Assembly (NCBI GenBank): GCA_902826605.1 | Contig: CADEFM010000006.1 | Span: forward strand, 1 to 64,000 | Length of the DNA stretch: 64,000 nucleotides | Direction of reading: 5' to 3' | Source: an uncultured Acidobacteriota bacterium | Lineage (GTDB): Bacteria; Acidobacteriota; Terriglobia; Bryobacterales; Bryobacteraceae | Notes under the pieces: model-generated | Told to the model about the DNA's origin: nothing | Seen by the model: the letters and a program-made list of their open reading frames with translations, nothing else | Database searches by the model: none | Part shown: positions 26,493-34,727 of the stretch, in pieces | Numbering within the stretch: the first letter of the stretch is position 1 | How the letters are laid out: each line of letters starts with the position of its first letter | Made by a program: the position numbers and the translations under genes

Positions 26493-27536
26493 TTACAAAC
26501 CCCTGAGACGGGGCAACAGCCCCACCGCGTTGTCGCGCTCGATTAACTTCAATTCCGCCTCGCTGAACATATTCAGTGAGCGGATCATTTGGGCGTTCTC
26601 CAGAATGTGGCCGCCCGGCGGGAAATCGGTTCCGAATAGAATTTTGTCCGGGCCTACGAGCTGCCGCAGGGACGCAACTACACCCACATTGGCGGCGCCT
26701 GCCAGGTCATAATAGAACTTCTTCAACTCAGGTATTAAGCCATTTGGCAGCTGCTGCTTGAAGTTGCGAGCGGCGCCTCCAATGCGCCCGGCCAGGAACG
26801 GCATCGTGCCGCCGCCATGGGACCAGATCCAGCGAATATTGGGGAAACGCACGGCATCGCCGCTGAAGCAGACGCCCGTGATGGCGCGCGTCGTGTCGGT
26901 TCCATATTCCATGCTTCCCGGCTGCACGCCGGGAGCGTACTTGAGATCCCGGCAGCAATTGGCTGCGGTTGGGTGAACCAGGATGACGGCGTTGCGCCGG
27001 TTCAGCTCCTCCATCACCGGCTGGTAGGCGGGGTTCCCCAGCCATGTGTCGCCGAAGCTCGTCATCAAGCCGATTCCGTCGGCGTGGACTTGATCGTAGG
27101 CGTACTCAATTTCCTTCAGCGCGCCATCGACATCCGGCAGCGGCAGCGCAGCGAACAATCCGAATCGGGTTGGGTGGGCCTGCACCACCTTAGCGCCGAA
27201 ATCGTTGCACTCTCGGGCAAGACGGGTCGCTTGCGCTTTGTCGCCTATGTACAAACCCGGATTGGTGATGGACAGCACCGCGGCGGCGGCGCCACCCCGG
27301 TCCAAGTCCGCAAGCGATTGTTCCGGCGTCCAGGTGGTATTCGCAGCCTGTAACATCGAATTGCCCTTCATCGCCGCGACCCACGTGGGAGGCCCGTAAT
27401 GATGGTGCACGTCGATCCGGAACTTTGTAACCGAAGCCGCTGTCTGCGCGCGTGCGTCTTTGCTGGTGGCGGCCAACCCCAGGCCGAGTGTGGTCAGCGC
27501 GTTGGTTAAAAAACTTCGCCGATCCTGATCCGCCAT
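26493..27536 (-). CDS. Exported amidohydrolase (ACMSD/amidohydrolase_2 family)
   Basis: A 347-residue TIM-barrel hydrolase or decarboxylase with a Tat-like leader (DRRSFLTNALTTLGLGLA, cleavage near ARAQ). Metal-site residues are present: HxH in RIDVHHHYGPP, His in VILVHPTA, His in WIWSHGGGTMPFLAGR, and Asp in ILFGTDFPPGG. The pattern matches the aminocarboxymuconate-semialdehyde decarboxylase branch, which acts on aromatic ring-cleavage products or hydroxybenzoates. Export is less usual for this branch. Followed by GlcG and preceded, 20 bp away, by the aquaglyceroporin on the same strand. Confidence 0.88.
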   Translation of the reverse strand: MADQDRRSFLTNALTTLGLGLAATSKDARAQTAASVTKFRIDVHHHYGPPTWVAAMKGNSMLQAANTTWTPEQSLADLDRGGAAAAVLSITNPGLYIGDKAQATRLARECNDFGAKVVQAHPTRFGLFAALPLPDVDGALKEIEYAYDQVHADGIGLMTSFGDTWLGNPAYQPVMEELNRRNAVILVHPTAANCCRDLKYAPGVQPGSMEYGTDTTRAITGVCFSGDAVRFPNIRWIWSHGGGTMPFLAGRIGGAARNFKQQLPNGLIPELKKFYYDLAGAANVGVVASLRQLVGPDKILFGTDFPPGGHILENAQMIRSLNMFSEAELKLIERDNAVGLLPRLRGL

Positions 27537-27556
27537 AAATCTAACGCTGCCCCAAG

Positions 27557-28282
27557 CTAAAGCACCATCTTCACGAAGATCCCGGCCAAGATTCCTCCGA
27601 CCAACCCGCCGATAATCGGGACGGGAGCGTAGCCCCAGTCCGAGTCGCCTTTACCCGGGATCGGCAAAATCGCGTGGGCGATTCTGGGGCCAAGATCACG
27701 AGCGGGATTGACAGCGAAACAAGTGGTTCCGCCCAAACTCAGGCCTATTGCCCAGACAACTCCCCCGACTAGAAATGGTCCTAACCCAGCCGCCGGACCA
27801 GCCGCTGAAACGGCTTTCGAGAAGATAGATGCAATCACAACCACAAGCACGAACGTGCCAATCGCTTCGCTCACGAGGTTCGCTCCCATGCTGCGAATCG
27901 TCGGACTCGTGAAGAAGCAGGCGCGTTTCTTGTCAGCCTCCGGGGTCTGGCTCCAATGGGGAAGATAATGCAGCCAAACAAGGATGGCTCCCGCCATTGC
28001 GCCGAGGATTTGCGCGGGCCAATAGAGAGCAATTTTACTGAAGTCGCCGGACGTGATCGCAAACCCCAGGGTCACTGCAGGATTGATGTGGGCATCCGAA
28101 CTCCCGCAGGCAATGGCTGTGAATACTCCGGCCATAACCGCGAGGGCCCATCCGGTGGTGATGACGATCCAGCCGGAGTTCTCCCCTGCGGACTTCTTTA
28201 GCAGTACGCATGAGTTGACTCCATTCCCAAGAAGGATGAGAACCAGAGTTCCCATGAATTCACCGATCAGACGTTGATCCAT
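27557..28282 (-). CDS. Aquaglyceroporin (MIP family)
   Basis: A 241-residue six-helix channel. The two pore motifs are intact: NPA at residues 67-69 (DAHINPAVTLGFA) and 192-194 (CFAVNPARDLGPR). The Asp after NPAR is the signature of glycerol-type channels, so glycerol or other small neutral solutes are more likely than water alone. Start ATG 28282 has GGAG about ten bases upstream. It sits between two amidohydrolase genes on the same strand; it may admit their substrate or release a product. Confidence 0.9.
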   Translation of the reverse strand: MDQRLIGEFMGTLVLILLGNGVNSCVLLKKSAGENSGWIVITTGWALAVMAGVFTAIACGSSDAHINPAVTLGFAITSGDFSKIALYWPAQILGAMAGAILVWLHYLPHWSQTPEADKKRACFFTSPTIRSMGANLVSEAIGTFVLVVVIASIFSKAVSAAGPAAGLGPFLVGGVVWAIGLSLGGTTCFAVNPARDLGPRIAHAILPIPGKGDSDWGYAPVPIIGGLVGGILAGIFVKMVL

Positions 28283-28431
28283 ATGCTCCTTTTAGCCATT
28301 TCTTGACGCCCATGCTCCGGGTTGCCCCTACGCGCACATGAGTTGGGGCGCAGGAAGGCAGACAGGCAAATTCAAGGTTTCCGGAGAAGTATACCGCATC
28401 TTCGCTAGCCGCGACTAGGCATGTCCCCGAC

Positions 28432-29442
28432 CTAAAGCTGCGGCTGACTGGGATCGCGCCGAACCCACTTATAAGCCGCGATGGAATTCTTCCAGAAATA
28501 TTTTTCAGCAGCGGGGCGTCCCTTGGCCATGAAGTACTCGCGGACAAGCGCCAGCTCTGTCGCATAAGGAACCCAATTCCCGGCGCTGTTGGGCCAGTCG
28601 CTCGCGTAGATCAGGCGGTCCTCCCCGAAGATATCCCAGATGAGATCGAGACGTGGTTTATAAAACGCCAGGTCCGTGGGAACCTTACCGTCCACCCGGC
28701 GGGCCACCACGGAAACCTTGACGAAAACATTCCGCTTCGCTAGCTCCCGCAGGTTATTCTCAACCGTCCGGCGGGCCGCTGGATCGGCAGGTGGCTCCAT
28801 GCCTGGCAAGTGGTCCAGCACCAGCCTCAATCCGGGTACCTGATCCGTCAGGCGCACCATGGCCTGGATCAGAGCGGGCGACGGGTTAGCGGTGTCCATG
28901 CTGAGATCCGCCGCTGCCAGCTCTTTAATGCCCGCGACGAATTCGGCGTTCTCCACTTGGGTCACGACGTTCCTGCCCCAGATGTTGCCACAGCGAATGC
29001 CGCGAAATAGAGGATCTTTTTGATAGCGCGCCAGATATTCGCGAAACTCCGGCTTCTCGGGTTCAAGATTGCCGACCATGCCCACGATGAGAGGGTCCGG
29101 CCGGGAAAGATTTAGTACCCACAGATTGTCCTCCACCCACGGGCTGGCTTCGGTCTCGATCGCACCCACGATGCCCAACGGAACCGCCACCTTCCGGAAT
29201 ATTTCCGGATTTGCGACCGGCACGTCCGGGATTGCATTTCTTCCCGGATACGCGACGCCTATGGGTCGCGTGGTGTCAAAGAAATGAATGTGAGTGTCAA
29301 CGATGGGGATGGCGGCCGCCTGACCACTGGCACTCCCGGCAATCAAAGCAGTGGATGCCGTAAGAAACCTTCTTCTGCTCAACTTGTGGCTGTCCGGGCC
29401 GGTCTCGACCTGCGTGGAGAGATTTTCGTTCGCAGTTTCCAT
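28432..29442 (-). CDS. Exported amidohydrolase (cog3618-like)
   Basis: A 336-residue TIM-barrel hydrolase with a Tat leader (LSRRRFLTASTALIAGSASG). The metal site is complete: HxH in VDTHIHFFDTTRPIG, His in LRLVLDHLPGM, and Asp in LIYASDWPNSAGNW. It resembles lactonases and uronate-type hydrolases of the LigI/cog3618 group. First gene of the aquaporin-amidohydrolase-GlcG run on this strand and divergent from the molybdenum hydroxylase operon, with 112 bp between them. Substrate unknown. Confidence 0.88.
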   Translation of the reverse strand: METANENLSTQVETGPDSHKLSRRRFLTASTALIAGSASGQAAAIPIVDTHIHFFDTTRPIGVAYPGRNAIPDVPVANPEIFRKVAVPLGIVGAIETEASPWVEDNLWVLNLSRPDPLIVGMVGNLEPEKPEFREYLARYQKDPLFRGIRCGNIWGRNVVTQVENAEFVAGIKELAAADLSMDTANPSPALIQAMVRLTDQVPGLRLVLDHLPGMEPPADPAARRTVENNLRELAKRNVFVKVSVVARRVDGKVPTDLAFYKPRLDLIWDIFGEDRLIYASDWPNSAGNWVPYATELALVREYFMAKGRPAAEKYFWKNSIAAYKWVRRDPSQPQL

Positions 29443-29554
29443 ACCGTTCTGTATCCTATCATCTAATGCAGAAACCTTTGACTTCCTGGCTTCATGTGGA
29501 TACCATCGCGTTGATAAGGTGAAATTGTTTTAATGGAGGCATAAGGAATCGACC

Positions 29555-30187
29555 ATGGAGAATGCGCCTGAAACCCCCACTACCCCGCGCTCGGTTTCGC
29601 GGAGACAATTCATTCAAGGCGTGATCGCCGCGGGCGTCACGGCTTCGACGGCGACCTATCTCTACAGGGGCTCGGGAAGTGTTCTGAGCAAGTCGTCTCT
29701 CGCGGGCTCCACCGAACGTTTGATCACGATCAACGTCAACGGTCAGGCCCGGCATGTGGATGTCATGAAGCAGGAAACCTTGGCCACCACCCTACGCTAC
29801 AAGCTGGGCCTGGCCGGTACGAAGCTGGGCTGCGACCGCTCCGAATGCGGCGCCTGCACGGTGTTGATCGACGATGTGCCGCGTTACTCATGCTCAGTGC
29901 TAACGCACACGGTGCGCGACGGAAAAGTAATCACCATCGAAGGTCTCGCAGCGCCCGACGGGAAGCTGCATCCAGTGCAGCAGGCCGTGGTCGATCATCA
30001 GGCTTTCCAGTGCGCCTTTTGCATGTCGGGTTTCATCATGGCGACGGCGGGATATCTGAAGACCAACCCAAATCCAACCCGCGCCCAACTGGCTCACGGA
30101 ATATCGGGAAATTTGTGCCGCTGCGCCGACTACAACAAGATCCTGAACGCCATGATGCACGCCGGCGAGTTGATGCGGAGGACTTGA
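29555..30187 (+). CDS. Molybdenum hydroxylase 2Fe-2S subunit with Tat signal (PaoA-like)
   Basis: A 210-residue electron-transfer subunit of a xanthine-oxidase-family enzyme. The Tat signal is SRRQFIQGVIAAGV (residues 15-28). The plant-type 2Fe-2S cluster is bound by Cys93, 98, 101 and 113 (GCDRSECGACTVLIDDVPRY). The second cluster is bound by Cys153, 156, 188 and 190 (QCAFCMSGF and NLCRCADYNKIL). A Tat signal on this subunit alone matches E. coli PaoA, whose signal carries the whole complex to the periplasm. First gene of a three-gene operon; the next gene starts one base after its stop. Confidence 0.92.
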   Translation: MENAPETPTTPRSVSRRQFIQGVIAAGVTASTATYLYRGSGSVLSKSSLAGSTERLITINVNGQARHVDVMKQETLATTLRYKLGLAGTKLGCDRSECGACTVLIDDVPRYSCSVLTHTVRDGKVITIEGLAAPDGKLHPVQQAVVDHQAFQCAFCMSGFIMATAGYLKTNPNPTRAQLAHGISGNLCRCADYNKILNAMMHAGELMRRT

Positions 30188-30188
30188 T

Positions 30189-32672
30189 ATGAATTACAAG
30201 CTGATCGGCAAAAACTATCAGAGCCCGGACATCACCGCAAAGGTGACGGGAAAGTCGAGATATGCGGAGGACTATCGCGCTGACGGCATGCTTTTCGCCA
30301 AGTTGCTTTTGAGCCCGATGCCGCATGCGCGCGTCCGGAGCATCGACGCGAGCGAGGCGCTGAAAATGCCCGGCGTTCACGCCATCCTCACGGCGGACGA
30401 GGTGCCTCTGGTGGCTCCCCCGGTTCGCGGCAATGCCGCCGCCGAGGAGGAAGGGCCGGATTCGAAAGGAGCGCGCGGCGTACCTATCAAACCGGAACCG
30501 GCGCTGACCAATGAACCCGTGTTTTACGGCCAGCCAATTCTGGCTGTGGCGGCGGAGGATGAAGTGACCGCTGCGGACGCGATCGAGCGCATCAAAGTCG
30601 ACTTCGAACCACTGCCATTCTGTGTCGATCCGCTGCAAAGTCTTCGCCCTGGCGGTCCCAACGCGCGACTGGAAGGCAACGTTTACTATTCCACCCTGGC
30701 AAAGACTCTTAAATGGACGGAAGAAGATTGGAAAGAAGTGGAGGCAGGCCGTCTGCCGATGCGCGAGGCGCCGGATACGTGGAAGGTAGGCGACGTGGAC
30801 GCCGCGTTCAAAGAGGCCGCCGTCATCATCGATGAGACCGTGGCTTCCCAAGCAACCTCACATCAGTGCATGGAACCCCGCTCTTCTATGGCTTACTGGC
30901 AGAACGGCAAGCTTTTCATGCACGCCTCGGCACAATCGACGGCCCATGTCGGCCAATCGATTGGAAATTGGGCCAAGGTCGACCGGAAAAACGTCGTTCT
31001 GCTTGGCGACTACGTCGGCGGCGGTTTCGGCGGAAAGAATCCGGAAACGCATATGCACACCGCTATTCCGGCTCTGCTTGCCAAAAAAACCGGACGTCCG
31101 GTGATGTTGCGGATCACGCGCGAAGAGGACAACTTCATCGGACGCTCGCGCGCCGGTATGGTCATGCGTGTTCGCATGGGCTTTCGTAAAGACGGCCGGA
31201 TGATCGCGCTCGACATGTTTGTGGTTCAGGCCAATGGTCCCTTTGCCAGAGCAGGCGATTATGGAACCTGCGCGGTGGTGGCCTCGGCGAACTACACGCC
31301 GGTGAACATGCGCTTTCGTGGAACGGCGGTTTTGACCAACACTCCGCCGCACGGACCGCAGCGCGGCCCGGGCGGGGCGCAATCGACGGTGATGTTTGAA
31401 CCGCTGCTGTGCCAGGCCGCTCGCAAGTTGGGAATCGACGAAGTAGAGATTCGCAAGATCAACGCGCCCACTACGGGCATGGCGTTCGGCGTTCCTGAGA
31501 AGGACGGGGAGCGCTCCCACTTCACCAGTGCATTTCCGCGAGAGGCACTGGAGCGCGGAGCCGAGAAGTTCAATTGGGCGGAGCGAAAGAAACGGAACGG
31601 CCATATGCGCGGGACGAAAGTCTCGGGCGTTGGTGTATCGCTCGCCAACTTCACGGCGGGGACCATCGGATTCGATGGAATGATTGTCCTCACCCCCGAA
31701 GGAAAGCTGAACATATACTCGGGCGTTGGTAACATTGGCACACTGTCCGTCTATGATACGGCCCGCGTAGCCGCCGAGATGCTCGACATGCCGTGGGACA
31801 AGTGCGAAGTGATTTGGGGCGACACCTCCAAACATCTGCCCTGGAGCTCCAGGCAGGGTGGCAGTCAGACGATCCACGGGACTTCACGTGCCAATTACGC
31901 CGCGGCTGCGGATGCGAAGCAGAAACTACAGGAGATTGCAGCGAAGGATCTTGGCGGCAGTCCCGACGATTACGCGATCGGCAACCAACGTGTATTCCGC
32001 AAAGGGAATCCCGGCAGTGGGATGAGCTATGCACAGGCCGCGCAACGCGCCATCGCATTGGGCGGTAGGTTCGACGGGCACGAAGTAGCCCAGGATCTCA
32101 ACGTCGTCACCAAAGAGTCAGCCAAGGCGATCGCAGGCACTGGTTTGATGGGCGTAGCCAAAGATAACTACGGCCGCAAGGGAAATACCCAGTCTTTCGT
32201 GGCCAGCTTTGCGGAAGTAGAAGTGGACGTGGAAACGGGCGAATACAAGATTCTCGATTATCTGTGCGTCGCCGATTGTGGCACCGTGGTCAACCCGCGT
32301 GGCCTCGAAGGACAATTGCATGGCGGCGCAATCCAGGGGATTGGTCATACACGCAGCCAAAAGTGGGTCTACGACCAGGAGTACGGCATACCGCTGGCGA
32401 GGCGCTTCCACTACAATCGGCCGCCATCCATTCTCGATATCCCCGAGAAGATGGATTGGGACGCGGTGAATCTTCCCGATTCTCAGACGCCAATAGGGGC
32501 CAAGGGAATCGCTGAAGCGGCAGTAGGAGCGGGCGCAGGGGCGGTGCGTTGTGCTTTGGCCGCCGCGATTGGCGACGACTATGTGCGCCGGACGCCGGTG
32601 GGAATCGACATGATTCTTGCGTCGGTTGAAGCCAAACAGCGCGTCGATCGGGGACTGACCTTCAACGTTTAG
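30189..32672 (+). CDS. Molybdopterin-binding catalytic subunit (xanthine dehydrogenase family)
   Basis: An 827-residue Mo-cofactor subunit. The N-terminal domain (to about residue 150) has KVTGKSRYAEDYRADGMLF. The Mo domains contain GDYVGGGFGGKNPETH, AQSTAHVGQ and GPQRGPGGAQSTVMFEP. The catalytic Glu is in GAKGIAEAAVGAGAGAVR. It should hydroxylate aldehydes or heterocycles using water. It has no signal and is expected to be exported with the 2Fe-2S subunit. Ribosome site GGAGG overlaps the end of the preceding gene. The usual insertion chaperone (PaoD/XdhC) is not in the window. Confidence 0.92.
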   Translation: MNYKLIGKNYQSPDITAKVTGKSRYAEDYRADGMLFAKLLLSPMPHARVRSIDASEALKMPGVHAILTADEVPLVAPPVRGNAAAEEEGPDSKGARGVPIKPEPALTNEPVFYGQPILAVAAEDEVTAADAIERIKVDFEPLPFCVDPLQSLRPGGPNARLEGNVYYSTLAKTLKWTEEDWKEVEAGRLPMREAPDTWKVGDVDAAFKEAAVIIDETVASQATSHQCMEPRSSMAYWQNGKLFMHASAQSTAHVGQSIGNWAKVDRKNVVLLGDYVGGGFGGKNPETHMHTAIPALLAKKTGRPVMLRITREEDNFIGRSRAGMVMRVRMGFRKDGRMIALDMFVVQANGPFARAGDYGTCAVVASANYTPVNMRFRGTAVLTNTPPHGPQRGPGGAQSTVMFEPLLCQAARKLGIDEVEIRKINAPTTGMAFGVPEKDGERSHFTSAFPREALERGAEKFNWAERKKRNGHMRGTKVSGVGVSLANFTAGTIGFDGMIVLTPEGKLNIYSGVGNIGTLSVYDTARVAAEMLDMPWDKCEVIWGDTSKHLPWSSRQGGSQTIHGTSRANYAAAADAKQKLQEIAAKDLGGSPDDYAIGNQRVFRKGNPGSGMSYAQAAQRAIALGGRFDGHEVAQDLNVVTKESAKAIAGTGLMGVAKDNYGRKGNTQSFVASFAEVEVDVETGEYKILDYLCVADCGTVVNPRGLEGQLHGGAIQGIGHTRSQKWVYDQEYGIPLARRFHYNRPPSILDIPEKMDWDAVNLPDSQTPIGAKGIAEAAVGAGAGAVRCALAAAIGDDYVRRTPVGIDMILASVEAKQRVDRGLTFNV

Positions 32673-32688
32673 GGAAGAGAGGGCAAAT

Positions 32689-33693
32689 ATGGCACTGATC
32701 CACGATGTAATGCCCGCGTTCGAATTGTTTCAGCCGGTGACCGTCGCCGACACGCTGGCTCTGCTCGACAAGTATAAGAAATCTGCGTGGGTGCTCGCCG
32801 GAGGGATGGACACCTTCGACTGGCTGAAGGATCGCAATAAGCGCCCGGAGATCGTCGTCGATATCAGCGGCGTCAAAGAGATCAGAGGCGTGCAAGCGAC
32901 CTCCGATGGCGGTATCGAAATCGGCGCGGGGACGATCTTAAGCGAAGTGGTGCAGCATCCCTTGGTGAAGGATAAGTATCCAATATTGACGCAGGCCGCA
33001 GAAGTAGTCGCGTCGCCTCAGATTCGCGCTCAGGGAACGCTTGGTGGGAATGTATCGCAGGATACGCGTTGCTGGTATTACCGTGGCGGGTGGGCTTGCT
33101 ATCGCGCCGGGGGAAACATTTGCTACGCCGATACCCCGTCTGCCATCAACCGTGAGCATGCGATTTTCGACGCCGACCGCTGCGTGGCCGTGAACCCGTC
33201 GGACACAGCTCCTGCTCTCATCGCGCTCGACGCGAAGATGGTGATTCGCTCGGTTGAGGGAGAGCGAATGGTAGATGCGGAAAAATTCTTCATAGGACCG
33301 GCCCTCGATATCACGCGCATGACCGTGCTGCAGCCGGGTGAACTCCTGACAGCAATCCGTATTCCGGCCACTTGGGCGGGTGCGTCATTCTACTTTGAGA
33401 AGGTGCGTGAACGGCAGGTGTGGGATTTCCCGATCGTCAACGTGGCGGCGGTATTCGTCGTGTCGGACGGAAAAATCGAGCGCTCACGCATCGCCGTGAA
33501 TGCCGTAGCCGCGCACCCGATGCGGCTAACTTCAGTCGAAGCCGCCATCGCCGGCAAGCCCCGCAACGAAGAAACCGCTAAGCTGGGCGGCGAGCGGGCA
33601 ATTCAAGGCGCGAAGCCGCTGGCGCATAACGAATACAAGATTCCGCTGATGCGGAACCTGGTGAAGCGGGCTATCCGGGGTCAGACGGCTTAA
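32689..33693 (+). CDS. FAD subunit with extra 4Fe-4S insertion (PaoB/HcrB-like)
   Basis: A 334-residue FAD_binding_5/CO_deh_flav_C subunit. FAD contacts are in AWVLAGGMDTFDWLKDR (residues 33-49) and QGTLGGNVSQD. After this comes an insertion with four Cys at 128, 137, 145 and 165 (TRCWYYRGGWACYRAGGNIC, then DADRC). Position and context match the additional 4Fe-4S cluster of E. coli PaoB and 4-hydroxybenzoyl-CoA reductase. Third gene of the operon, 16 bp after the large subunit. The insertion suggests electron delivery to, or from, a partner other than NAD. Confidence 0.9.
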   Translation: MALIHDVMPAFELFQPVTVADTLALLDKYKKSAWVLAGGMDTFDWLKDRNKRPEIVVDISGVKEIRGVQATSDGGIEIGAGTILSEVVQHPLVKDKYPILTQAAEVVASPQIRAQGTLGGNVSQDTRCWYYRGGWACYRAGGNICYADTPSAINREHAIFDADRCVAVNPSDTAPALIALDAKMVIRSVEGERMVDAEKFFIGPALDITRMTVLQPGELLTAIRIPATWAGASFYFEKVRERQVWDFPIVNVAAVFVVSDGKIERSRIAVNAVAAHPMRLTSVEAAIAGKPRNEETAKLGGERAIQGAKPLAHNEYKIPLMRNLVKRAIRGQTA

Positions 33694-33993
33694 GGCTTCC
33701 GCGACCGCACAGGGCCAAGCCTTGCGGCGTTTTTGAGACTCAGAGGCAAACTCAGCTCGCGGTTTTGCGGCATTGATCGCGAAAAACGCGAATTCTTGCG
33801 CCATCCCGCCCTCGTGACTTTAAGGACCGGTGTTGTTCAAGTCCTTGTGGGCTGTACCCATACTGCTGAGGTTCCATTCTACACAGTGGACTAAAATATT
33901 TACTACGCCGGTCGCGGATACACTGGATTCGCAAGTCCGCCAGCTGGTGAAGTTAACTGACATATTTCGAAGGCTCTCGAGAGGTGCGATGAG
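33694..33993. other. Intergenic, 300 bp
   Basis: No gene seen. A 7-bp inverted repeat, AAGGCTT/AAGCCTT, with a loop of about 18 bases lies just after the operon at about 33692-33723, but without a T-run. The part near 33890-33910 is AT-rich and could hold a promoter for the next gene. Confidence 0.35.
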
Positions 33994-34452
33994 ATGACTG
34001 TCGACGTGTCCAGTCGTGTGGTTGTACGTTATCCATGGGTGTTCATGTTTCTCGTCGGTATCATTGTGGTGGGCATATGCATATACGCAGCATTGGTCAT
34101 TTACGATCAGCCAAGTATGGTGCCGGCCGTTTTCATCATCACGGCACGTGGACTATTAGGATGGCGCCGTAAGATCGAGATTTTTGACGATCATATCAGG
34201 TATCAACCTGCAATCTTGTCCGCGAAGATGATCGAATTCGGTCGTGTAACGGCCATCAAGAAAGTCCGGACGAACATGGATTGGCTCGGTGGTTTCGCTT
34301 ATGCAGCCGCAGCCGAGTTTAGCTTCGGCATCGATGTTCCTGTGGTGGTTCCGCTCGACTTGCCGGCCCAGAAGAGTTCAGAACTGTTTGAGTTACTCCT
34401 GAACAAGTGGACGAGCTACCAAGAACTGCACTCGAAGGCAATAATAATCTGA
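33994..34452 (+). CDS. Small membrane protein, PH-domain-like
   Basis: A 152-residue protein with two hydrophobic segments (about residues 13-36 and 42-56) followed by a soluble part, RKIEIFDDHIRYQPAILSAK, then IEFGRVTAIKKVRTNMDW. This arrangement is typical of bacterial PH-like membrane proteins (YdbT/DUF304 type), but no diagnostic motif is present. A start at ATG 33994 is preceded by GAGGTG. It stands alone. No function is assigned. Confidence 0.55.
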   Translation: MTVDVSSRVVVRYPWVFMFLVGIIVVGICIYAALVIYDQPSMVPAVFIITARGLLGWRRKIEIFDDHIRYQPAILSAKMIEFGRVTAIKKVRTNMDWLGGFAYAAAAEFSFGIDVPVVVPLDLPAQKSSELFELLLNKWTSYQELHSKAIII

Positions 34453-34727
34453 GCAAAACCTTCCGACAGGCGTTTGCCAACTCCGGCGCGGAACCGAAAC
34501 ACTGTTCCATCGACGTGACCCCGTGCTCCGCAAACATTCAATCTTGGTCAGGCGGCCTTTCCATCCTTGAACATCCCACAGGAATCCAGATAAGTCGGCT
34601 CCCACCGTGAGCACGCACAAGAAACAATTGGCGAAAACAGTCTATTCATTTGACCTGCCTTTCGACGACAAGAATTCAACCCGCCCATTCAAAACGAGTG
34701 CGACCGCCTGTCTGTGTCGGAACAAGC

